Assembly (NCBI RefSeq): GCF_029581355.1
Contig: NZ_CP120849.1
Coordinates: 218,501 to 282,500, forward strand
Source of the DNA: Parabacteroides chongii
GTDB taxonomy: Bacteria; Bacteroidota; Bacteroidia; Bacteroidales; Tannerellaceae
Direction of reading: 5' to 3'
Length of the DNA stretch: 64,000 bases
The notes below the pieces were generated by a model. It had not been told where the DNA came from. It searched no databases and saw only the letters and a list, made by a program, of their open reading frames with translations. Both the position numbers and the translations under genes were made by a program. Below, one piece after another: positions 18,044-24,959 of this stretch; positions within the stretch are counted from its first letter, which is position 1; every line of letters begins with the position of its first letter.

Positions 18044-18931
18044 ATGTGGAATAAAATTCAATACGGATTGATCTATTCATGGGCCAAAGTTCATGCTTTC
18101 CTGCCCATGCCGGTATTATATGTACTGTCAGATATCCTGTATGTACTTATCTATAGGGTAATCCGTTACAGGATAAGGGTAGTCCGCCGCAATATGGAAG
18201 CCTCCTTTCCCGAAAAGTCCAAAATAGAACTTCGCAGGCTGGAGAAAGCCTTCTATCATCACTTTTCCGACTATATTGTCGAGACGATCAAACTGGCGCA
18301 CATATCGCCGGAGGAAGTGTTACGCCGTGCCCACATCAAGAACCCCGAAGTCGCAACCAAGCTACAGGCGGAAGGACAAAATACGGTTATGATGTTGATG
18401 GGACATTACGGAAACTGGGAATGGTTCAGTGCCTCCAGCCTGGTATACACGGAATCCAGACTATGGCAAATCTACCGCCCCCTGAACAATAAGGCAGTCG
18501 ACCGCCTGTTCATCTTTCTCCGCACTCGCTTCGGTTCGTATGGTATGAAAAAGAATGACACGGTACGCGACATGATGACATTGAAGCGCGAAAACAACAA
18601 GAACATCGTGATCTTCATTGCTGATCAGACCCCAAGCAAGGCGAACCTGCATTACTGGACAAACTTCCTGAACCAGGACACTCCGATGCTGAACGGCGCC
18701 GAACGTATCGCACGAAAACTGGATCTGCCGGTTATCTTCCTCGATGTACAAAAAGTGAAGCGCGGATATTACACGGTTGAAATGAAGTTAATGACAGCCC
18801 ATGCCAAGCAAACTGCCGAAAACGAGATTACCGAATCGTATGCCCGCATGACGGAGAAGATGATCCTTCGTAATCCGGCTTATTGGCTCTGGACTCACAA
18901 ACGTTGGAAATACAAACGAGAAGATGCATAG
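18044..18931 (+). CDS. LpxL/HtrB-family lipid A acyltransferase
   Basis: The 295-aa protein has an N-terminal membrane segment (FLPMPVLYVLSDILYVLIYRVI) and the GHYGNWEW block, in which His121 and Glu126 form the HX4(D/E) catalytic dyad. Later ADQTP and a terminal AYWLWTHKRWK segment are typical of late lipid A acyltransferases. It should transfer a secondary acyl chain to lipid A at the inner face of the inner membrane. Bacteroidales make penta-acylated lipid A with one such enzyme, which fits one copy here, though other copies may exist outside the window. Its end overlaps the GT2 gene by 8 bp. Confidence 0.87.
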   Translation: MWNKIQYGLIYSWAKVHAFLPMPVLYVLSDILYVLIYRVIRYRIRVVRRNMEASFPEKSKIELRRLEKAFYHHFSDYIVETIKLAHISPEEVLRRAHIKNPEVATKLQAEGQNTVMMLMGHYGNWEWFSASSLVYTESRLWQIYRPLNNKAVDRLFIFLRTRFGSYGMKKNDTVRDMMTLKRENNKNIVIFIADQTPSKANLHYWTNFLNQDTPMLNGAERIARKLDLPVIFLDVQKVKRGYYTVEMKLMTAHAKQTAENEITESYARMTEKMILRNPAYWLWTHKRWKYKREDA

Positions 18932-19952
18932 TAATTCAAAAAAAGTCGCTATTGTTATATTGAACTGGAACGGTTGCAAGCTGATGGAGAAATTCCTTCC
19001 GTCCGTCATTGATTACAGTCCTTCCGAACTATCTGAAGTAGTCGTTGCCGACAATGGTTCTACGGATGCATCTATTGCTATGCTGAAAGAAAAGTTCCCA
19101 TCCGTACGAATCATTCAGCTCGATAAGAATTACGGCTTCGCCGAAGGATACAATCAGGCAATCAAGCAGATAGACAATGAATACACCGTTCTACTGAACA
19201 GTGATGTCGAAGTTACGTCTAGTTGGCTCGATGCCCCTCTGGCAACTCTTGAAGCCGATCCGACAATAGCAGCCGCTCAACCAAAGATCAGGGCACAGCG
19301 TAATAAGGAATATTTCGAATATGCCGGAGCTGCCGGAGGTTATATGGACATTTACGGCTATCCTTACTGCCGGGGCCGTGTACTGCATATTGTAGAGAAA
19401 GATAATGGCCAATACGACACACCTGCCGATATCCTTTGGGCTACGGGTGCCTGTCTTTTCATCCGTACAGCTATTTATAAGGAGGTAGGCGGACTGGATG
19501 CCGGTTTCTTCGCCCATCAGGAAGAGATCGATATGTGCTGGCGCCTGCGTTCCCGCGGGTATCGACTGGTATGTACGCCCGGATCGGTTGTTTATCATGT
19601 TGGAGGTGCTACCTTACAGGTGGAAAGTCCCCGGAAGACCTTCCTCAATTTCCGAAACAACCTGCTGATGATTTACAAGAATCTTTCCGAAAAAGACCTG
19701 AAGCATGTGATGCGTGCGCGCTTCTTTCTGGATTATATTGCGGCCACCAAATTCCTGCTATGCGGGCATATTCAGAATGCCAAAGCGGTATATGAAGCCC
19801 GGAAAGCATTCTTCGAAATGAAGCCGGATTATGTTGTCAAAAGGAAAGAGAACCTTGCTAAAACAACACTAGCTACTATCCCGGAACTGATGCGCAACAG
19901 CCTTATTCTCTCTTTCTACCTGAAAGGGAAAAAGAAGTTCACCGACCTTTAG
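18924..19952 (+). CDS. Family 2 glycosyltransferase
   Basis: This 342-aa GT-A enzyme has VAIVILNWNG at residues 8-17, VVADNGSTDAS, the metal-binding LNSDVEV and the acceptor/catalytic region HQEEIDMCWRLRSRGY. These resemble rhamnosyl- or dTDP-sugar transferases of the GT2 WcaA/RfbF type. There is no clear membrane span apart from a weak C-terminal hydrophobic patch. The gene overlaps the lipid A acyltransferase by 8 bp, which suggests a role in lipopolysaccharide or another envelope glycan. The sugar donor cannot be read from the sequence. It ends convergent with the HAD gene, with no hairpin in the 7-bp gap. Confidence 0.87.
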   Translation: MHSNSKKVAIVILNWNGCKLMEKFLPSVIDYSPSELSEVVVADNGSTDASIAMLKEKFPSVRIIQLDKNYGFAEGYNQAIKQIDNEYTVLLNSDVEVTSSWLDAPLATLEADPTIAAAQPKIRAQRNKEYFEYAGAAGGYMDIYGYPYCRGRVLHIVEKDNGQYDTPADILWATGACLFIRTAIYKEVGGLDAGFFAHQEEIDMCWRLRSRGYRLVCTPGSVVYHVGGATLQVESPRKTFLNFRNNLLMIYKNLSEKDLKHVMRARFFLDYIAATKFLLCGHIQNAKAVYEARKAFFEMKPDYVVKRKENLAKTTLATIPELMRNSLILSFYLKGKKKFTDL

Positions 19953-19959
19953 TCCGGGC

Positions 19960-20652
19960 TTAGGGTAGCAAGGATATCACATCCCATAAAGAATCGACGG
20001 TAAAAAAACGAGGGCTGACAACGGACTCATCTACCTTTTCGTGCGCCCAGGTCGTTTGATAAGGTACGTGGATGGCATAGCTTCCCAGTTCCAGCGGAGG
20101 AAGGATATCTGAACGGACAGAGTTTCCTATCATCAAGAACTCTTCGGGTTGTATGTCGAGATGTTTCAATAACAGACGATATTCCCTGTCGGTCTTGTCA
20201 CTCATAATCTCTACATGATGGAAAAGATGTTCGATCCCCGAACGGCGTAACTTTTGCTCCTGATCGAGCAGGTCACCTTTCGTTACCACAATAAGGCGGT
20301 AGCGGCCCACAAGGGCATTCAACGTCTCCTCCACTCCGTCCAGAAGTTCTACCGGTTTGGACAGCTGTTCTTTTCCCAAAAGAAGAATCTGCTCCAATAC
20401 GTTTGTCGGGACTTTCCCGTCCGTGATACGGATCGCCGTTTCCAGCACAGAAAGGATATAAGCTTTCACCCCATAACCATAAAGAGGCATGTTCCGGCTT
20501 TCCGTCCTGAAAAGTTCGGCCGAAACAGTTTCCCCATCCACATAAGGAGCCAATAAAAGACGGAGTTTCTGCTCCGTCTCCAGGAAATAAGTTTCATTCA
20601 CCCAAAGCGTGTCATCGGCATCGAAACCGATGACCTGTATTCCTTCTATCAT
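19960..20652 (-). CDS. HAD-superfamily hydrolase
   Basis: The 230-aa protein carries the HAD motifs: GFDADDTLW (nucleophile Asp11, acid/base Asp13), IVVTKGDL (motif II Thr and Lys) and MIGNSVRSDI (motif IV acid). A helical cap of about 70 residues follows motif I, as in class I phosphatases such as phosphoglycolate phosphatase or YjjG-type nucleotidases. The substrate is unknown. Its start overlaps the MarC stop by 4 bp, so it is the last gene of a leftward unit. Confidence 0.85.
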   Translation of the reverse strand: MIEGIQVIGFDADDTLWVNETYFLETEQKLRLLLAPYVDGETVSAELFRTESRNMPLYGYGVKAYILSVLETAIRITDGKVPTNVLEQILLLGKEQLSKPVELLDGVEETLNALVGRYRLIVVTKGDLLDQEQKLRRSGIEHLFHHVEIMSDKTDREYRLLLKHLDIQPEEFLMIGNSVRSDILPPLELGSYAIHVPYQTTWAHEKVDESVVSPRFFTVDSLWDVISLLP

Positions 20653-21293
20653 AAATTAGCTTGTTGTAGTATGTCAATCATTATGGGTTTGAATCCGCTT
20701 ACAAAACATACCACAGCAATAACCATCAGGATAAGGCCCATCAGACGCATCATCACGTTGTTGCCTGTTTCCCCCATATACTTATTCAGCCGGGTGGATG
20801 CCCGGAGGATCAGGAAGGTGATAAAATAAACGGATGCGATCACACTGACCAGCAGTATCTTCTTTATCAATGTATTCGCATCTTCCATCAGCATGATCCC
20901 GTTGGCGATAGCGCCCGGACCGCAAAGCATCGGGATGGCAAGCGGAGTGATAGAGATATCGTTTACATAGGTTTTTACCTCCTCGTCTTTGAGTTTTGCC
21001 TTGGAATAACGTGCCTGAAGCATGTCAAATCCGATGGTAAAGATAATAATACCTCCGGCAATACGGAAACCATTCGTAGAAATACCAAAGAATTTAAAGA
21101 GGAATTGTCCGGAGAAGGTAAAGACCATCAGGGTGATAAACGACACGATCGTGGCACGGCGGACGATGGTTTTACGTTCGTCGTCACTCATCCCGTTCGT
21201 CATGGTCAGAAAGACCGGCATAGTGCCCAACGGGTTTGTCAATGTAAAAAAGGAAGTGAAGCACAAAAGGGCGAAAGGGAGTAAGGTGTCCAT
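20649..21293 (-). CDS. MarC-family integral membrane protein
   Basis: This 214-aa protein has six predicted spans and the family's NPLGTMPVFLTMT block near residues 19-31. PMLCGPGAIANGIML in the middle is the second MarC repeat. The physiological role of MarC proteins is unsettled; they were once linked to multiple antibiotic resistance, but that link has not held up. It overlaps the HAD gene by 4 bp and is separated from the upstream PNGase F-like gene by a GC-rich hairpin. Confidence 0.88.
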   Translation of the reverse strand: MDTLLPFALLCFTSFFTLTNPLGTMPVFLTMTNGMSDDERKTIVRRATIVSFITLMVFTFSGQFLFKFFGISTNGFRIAGGIIIFTIGFDMLQARYSKAKLKDEEVKTYVNDISITPLAIPMLCGPGAIANGIMLMEDANTLIKKILLVSVIASVYFITFLILRASTRLNKYMGETGNNVMMRLMGLILMVIAVVCFVSGFKPIMIDILQQANL

Positions 21294-21318
21294 AATAACA
21301 ATGATTTAATAGGTTTAT

Positions 21319-21345
21319 GTAGGGGCGGGGTTTGCCCGCCCCTAC
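21319..21345. terminator. GC-rich hairpin between the PNGase F-like gene and marC
   Basis: GTAGGGGCGGG (21319-21329) and CCCGCCCCTAC (21335-21345) pair over 11 bp with a GTTTG loop. It is far richer in GC than its surroundings and lacks a good T-tract. It may be an attenuator or a dispersed REP-like repeat rather than a full terminator. Confidence 0.5.
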
Positions 21346-21351
21346 GTATGT

Positions 21352-22593
21352 TTATTCATCCCACACCAAATAAGCGGAAACCAGCCAATGGTTGAGCTTG
21401 TTGCCGTCTATCTCCTGAGCTTCGGGGATGCTGACCATCAATGTATGTTCGCCAGGTTGGATATCCGTCAGTTCCACTTCTTCGGGAACGACATCGGAAC
21501 CCGGACACCAGTTGGAACGGGAGAAGTCGGAAGAAGCGACCGGCTCTTCCACCTCTTTTTCGGCATACCCTTTAGGACCGATATAAGAAGCCAGACGTTT
21601 CTCCAGCCAAACACCTGTCGCCGGATTAAAACGGCGGAAAGAGGCGCAATCGTTACGCCAAGGAATGAAGTTCAGAACTTCCTCTCCATCTACCGAGATA
21701 ACATTCTGCTTCTGGACAAACTCGTCACCACCGTTATGACCGCCATGCCCAGTTACGATATATTTCAGGCGGACGTTCTTTGCACCTTCCGGGATAGTAA
21801 AACCGGTCGAGACGTCTTTGCGGGCAAAGATATCCGGATAAGACTGGCCGATATAATAAACCGTATTCATCAACGGTTCGACATGTCTTTTCGTCAAAGC
21901 ATCGCAAGAAATATCCGACTCATCTACATCGATCGTCACACTGGCAATATAACCTTCGGCTGTCCAGGTATCGATAAAGATTCCTACGTAAGCGCCTCCT
22001 TCAAACAAAGGATACAAGTCGGTGATATTCTGCTCCCAGCTTACGCTGTCAGCCCACTGGTCGATATAAACCGGTTTGCGTTTGCTGCTCAACGAGTCGT
22101 CGGGACTGCTGTAATGGCCCACCCCGAACGGTGTCATAAAACGCATCAGCTCGACGGTCGGTTCATAATCTTCTCCGGAAACGATACCGATCATATTTTC
22201 CAGCTTCGTACTGTCTACAGCCGGAAATTGTTTCTCCCCTTTAGCGATATTCAGTAAATTGATCGCTGACTCTTTCGGCAGGATAAAGCAGGAACCCGAC
22301 TTATCCCAACGGTCGCCGTTGGATGCGATCGTCACTTTCAGGTTGACAGAAACATTGCGCTTATAGTCAGGCAACGTGACCTTTTTCAGAATGATACGTC
22401 CGTTTACCAGATGATAGATACTATCCGGTCCCGGCTCACTATAACCGGCATACTGATCCGGTGTGAACTTCACCGGCGTGTCATGGAATACCTGAACGGA
22501 ATAGTCACCCATTGCCGGTAGTTCGCGGTGCCCGCATGCCGTCAGCAACAGGGCACCTGCCAATGAAAATGAGAATAAGATTTTCTTTGTCAT
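21352..22593 (-). CDS. PNGase F-like peptide-N-glycosidase lipoprotein
   Basis: The 413-aa product has a lipoprotein signal ending in ALLLTAC, Cys near 20, so it is envelope-anchored. The C-terminal half carries the PNGase F pattern: [28 protein letters not shown], a Gly-Val-Trp segment and [15 protein letters not shown], with the paired aromatic and cysteine positions of the family. The N-terminal eight-stranded half includes the [16 protein letters not shown] segment. PNGase F removes intact N-glycans from asparagine of glycoproteins, leaving aspartate. This would allow deglycosylation of host or dietary glycoproteins. It lies only 6 bp downstream of the hydrogenase gene, an unexpected co-transcription partner. 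Confidence 0.8.
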   Translation of the reverse strand: MTKKILFSFSLAGALLLTACGHRELPAMGDYSVQVFHDTPVKFTPDQYAGYSEPGPDSIYHLVNGRIILKKVTLPDYKRNVSVNLKVTIASNGDRWDKSGSCFILPKESAINLLNIAKGEKQFPAVDSTKLENMIGIVSGEDYEPTVELMRFMTPFGVGHYSSPDDSLSSKRKPVYIDQWADSVSWEQNITDLYPLFEGGAYVGIFIDTWTAEGYIASVTIDVDESDISCDALTKRHVEPLMNTVYYIGQSYPDIFARKDVSTGFTIPEGAKNVRLKYIVTGHGGHNGGDEFVQKQNVISVDGEEVLNFIPWRNDCASFRRFNPATGVWLEKRLASYIGPKGYAEKEVEEPVASSDFSRSNWCPGSDVVPEEVELTDIQPGEHTLMVSIPEAQEIDGNKLNHWLVSAYLVWDE

Positions 22594-22599
22594 TGTTGT

Positions 22600-24036
22600 T
22601 TAGAATTTAGTAAGTTCTTTGATCAGCTGTTTCTGTCCCGCAACCTTATCCGCATGAATGCAAGGACCGGTTACACAACCGCCTTCGCAAGCCATGACTT
22701 CGATAAACTGTGCCGGGGCTTTGCCTGTTTTGGCATAGGCACGAAGCAGGGCGACATTCTTTTTCGTCAGGTTGGCTACCTGTACGGCGTTCACCTGTTC
22801 CTCTTTCAGATACACTTTTACGGCATTGATAACACCGCCACTCTGGGCAAAGCCATGCGCTTCACGCACAGAATTATAGAGAACGGAGAAGGGTTTTGCT
22901 TCTTCTACCTTGATATCCAGTCCTTCCAAAATAGAACCAATCTCTTCGAATGTCAGTGTGAAATCGACTGCCGGGTCCATCTTCACCTCCTTGCGCTTGG
23001 CTACGCACGGACCGATAAAGACAACCTGGGCATTGGGGTATTTCTCTTTGACGATGCGGGCAGTATAATACATGGGGGAACCGGTAGAAGAGATATATTT
23101 CTTCAGATCCGGAATATGTTTCTCCGCCAACTGCACATAAGAAGGACAGCAACTGGTCGTCATAAAGGGTTGTCCTTCTTCCAGTTTCTCCTTCAACTCT
23201 TCTGCTTCCCGGCGGGTCGTTTCCATCGCTCCCTGGGCTACTTCAACAATCTCCGTGAATCCCATCGCCTTGATCGCACCATATACATTTTCCACCGGCG
23301 CACTGAATTGTGCCAGGATAGAAGGAGCTACAATGGCGATCATCTGCTCCTTATTACGCAGGCGCTGCAAGACATCGAACACCTGCGATATCTCGAAGAT
23401 GGCACCGAAAGGACAGGCATTCACACATTTACCGCAATAGATACATTTCGATTCGTCGATATGCTCCACGCCATATTCGTCCTTACTGATCGCCTTCACC
23501 GGACAAACTTCTTCACAAGGGATCGGAATATATACGATGGCATGGTAAGGACAGTTCTGATGACATTTACCGCAACTGATACAGGTATCATGGTCTATCC
23601 GCGCCTGTCCGTTCTTCTTGAACTGGATGGCGTCTTTCGGACAGTTCATATAACAGCTACGCGCCACACAGCCACGGCATAGGTTTGTAATTTCATAGTT
23701 TACCTGTACACAGGAAGAACATGCCTCATCAACAACGCACATCAGGTTTTCCTTCTTGTTTTCCGAACGCAACAGAGCTTGTTTTGCATACTCGGACAAC
23801 GGAGTCAGTTCGTCTATTTCATCCTGCATATCGAATCCCAGCAGAGGAAGTGTCTTGTATTTCCAGACAGCACGCTCCTTATGTACACAGCAACGGCCTA
23901 TCACTTTCGATTTACGGGGACTTAATTCTATGGGCAAACGGTCAATCTCGTCCAGGAGACGATTCTCTTTCCAAAGTTTCACTAACTTCGCCATCAATCC
24001 GTGGCGCACAATCATTACGTTGTTGGTAAATGCCAT
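22600..24036 (-). CDS. Monomeric [FeFe] hydrogenase, group B-like
   Basis: This 478-aa protein carries the H-cluster motifs TSCCP (294-298, with the two adjacent cysteines used for proton transfer and cluster binding), GPCVAKRKE (342-350) and MACEGGCVTGP (448-458). Upstream are several [4Fe-4S] sites: CVVDEACSSC, CRGCVARSCYMNC, CISCGKCHQNC, CEEVC and CIYCGKCVNAC. The altered second and third motifs (GPC for MPC, GP for GGG) resemble the group B enzymes of Bacteroidales. The likely role is disposal of reduced ferredoxin as H2 during fermentation. HydEFG maturases would be needed and are not in the window. A TATCTTTG -7 box lies at 24067-24074. Confidence 0.85.
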   Translation of the reverse strand: MAFTNNVMIVRHGLMAKLVKLWKENRLLDEIDRLPIELSPRKSKVIGRCCVHKERAVWKYKTLPLLGFDMQDEIDELTPLSEYAKQALLRSENKKENLMCVVDEACSSCVQVNYEITNLCRGCVARSCYMNCPKDAIQFKKNGQARIDHDTCISCGKCHQNCPYHAIVYIPIPCEEVCPVKAISKDEYGVEHIDESKCIYCGKCVNACPFGAIFEISQVFDVLQRLRNKEQMIAIVAPSILAQFSAPVENVYGAIKAMGFTEIVEVAQGAMETTRREAEELKEKLEEGQPFMTTSCCPSYVQLAEKHIPDLKKYISSTGSPMYYTARIVKEKYPNAQVVFIGPCVAKRKEVKMDPAVDFTLTFEEIGSILEGLDIKVEEAKPFSVLYNSVREAHGFAQSGGVINAVKVYLKEEQVNAVQVANLTKKNVALLRAYAKTGKAPAQFIEVMACEGGCVTGPCIHADKVAGQKQLIKELTKF

Positions 24037-24066
24037 GGTGTTTTGTTTATTTGTGCTTTAATTATG

Positions 24067-24074
24067 CAAAGATA
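24067..24074 (-). promoter_or_regulatory. -7 box of the hydrogenase promoter
   Basis: TATCTTTG on the minus strand lies 31 bp upstream of the hydrogenase ATG and after the folB stop. It matches TAnnTTTG exactly. No clear -33 TTTG is at the usual distance. Confidence 0.5.
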
Positions 24075-24092
24075 GAGAAAGTTCTCCAAAAA

Positions 24093-24455
24093 CTAACTGT
24101 AGGTCTCTCTAAGAATTACAGAGGCACTGTAAACATCTCCGCCAAAAGGGGGATTCAGTTTGGAGAGTTTCAGTTCGATCATAAGAAGTTGGGGGAACGT
24201 TTCCTTTAATGCCGCCAGGATACGTCCGGCAGCATGTTCGATCAGTTTGGATGGAATTGCCATCTCTCTCTTAACAACCTCGTAGACAACGGCATAATTT
24301 ATCGTATCTTCCAGGGTATCGTCGGCTACCGCTTTTTCAAGAGGTGCCGTTAAAACAAGGTTCACCACGAACGTATTACCAACCCGTGTCTCCTGTGGGG
24401 CGACACCATGGTAAGCGTAAAATTTCATGGCCTCCAGCTCTATTTGTACTGTCAT
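24093..24455 (-). CDS. folB: Dihydroneopterin aldolase
   Basis: The 120-aa protein has the full FolB pattern: IELEAMKFYAYHGV at the N-terminus, EKAVADDTLEDTINYAVVYEVV in the middle and KLNPPFGGDVYSASVIL near the end, with the active-site Glu and Tyr regions in place. It converts 7,8-dihydroneopterin to 6-hydroxymethyl-dihydropterin in folate synthesis, in the cytoplasm, as a multimer. It stands alone, upstream of the hydrogenase transcript and divergent from the bactofilin gene. Confidence 0.93.
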   Translation of the reverse strand: MTVQIELEAMKFYAYHGVAPQETRVGNTFVVNLVLTAPLEKAVADDTLEDTINYAVVYEVVKREMAIPSKLIEHAAGRILAALKETFPQLLMIELKLSKLNPPFGGDVYSASVILRETYS

Positions 24456-24513
24456 TTTTCGTTATTTTATCTGTAAAAGTAGATAAAGTAAACCTTTCTG
24501 CAAAAAAATAGTC

Positions 24514-24521
24514 TATATTTG
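24514..24521 (+). promoter_or_regulatory. -7 box of the bactofilin promoter
   Basis: TATATTTG matches TAnnTTTG and sits 21 bp before the ATG at 24543. The in-frame TTG at 24519 overlaps it and is therefore not the start. Confidence 0.6.
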
Positions 24522-24542
24522 CGATTCAAGCAACAAAGTATC

Positions 24543-24923
24543 ATGATGGGAATAAAACAAAAAGACGAAAACTCTGCTGGTGGCCTACATAACACCCTTG
24601 CCACCGGAACAACCGTAAAAGGTAATATTATTACAGAAACCGATTTCAGATTAGACGGCCAGGTAGAAGGCGATATCAGTTGTAACGGCAAGATCGTTGT
24701 CGGACCGAAAGGACAAGTTATCGGTAATATTGTCTCTTCCAATGCCGAGATCCTGGGCGAAGTAGAAGGTTCCGTACGTGTCAGTGAAAAATTAGTCCTG
24801 AAAGCTACGGCAAATATCAAAGGGGATGTGTTTGCACAGTCACTCGAAATAGAACCGAATGCCCGTTTCAACGGAGTTTGTAATATGTCACCCGATACGA
24901 CAAAGAAAACAAAAGCCCAGTAA
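24543..24923 (+). CDS. Bactofilin (polymer-forming cytoskeletal protein)
   Basis: This 126-aa protein contains a single bactofilin core. It begins near TTVKGNIITETDFRLDGQVEGDI and repeats short beta-helix steps (GKIVVGPKGQVIGNIVSSNAEILGEVEGSV). Bactofilins polymerise without nucleotide into filaments that organise cell-wall or envelope functions. Tails are short, as expected for the minimal form. Two adjacent ATGs (24543 and 24546) are possible starts. It has its own -7 box and an intrinsic terminator overlapping its stop codon, so it is monocistronic. No peptidase or cell-wall gene is adjacent to suggest a client. Confidence 0.88.
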   Translation: MMGIKQKDENSAGGLHNTLATGTTVKGNIITETDFRLDGQVEGDISCNGKIVVGPKGQVIGNIVSSNAEILGEVEGSVRVSEKLVLKATANIKGDVFAQSLEIEPNARFNGVCNMSPDTTKKTKAQ

Positions 24924-24942
24924 ATTACTACCGGGCTTTTTT
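24911..24942 (+). terminator. Bactofilin terminator
   Basis: AAAAGCCC (24911-24918) pairs with GGGCTTTT (24933-24940), followed by further T. The left arm lies inside the last codons of the gene. The stem is symmetrical enough to serve the convergent malQ transcript as well. Confidence 0.7.
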
Positions 24943-24959
24943 ATTGTTATATCCTGTTC

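Noticed and set aside
22654..23682. 342-codon plus-strand frame opposite the hydrogenase
   Set aside because: Its Cys/His-rich, repetitive content mirrors the ferredoxin-like codons of the real gene.
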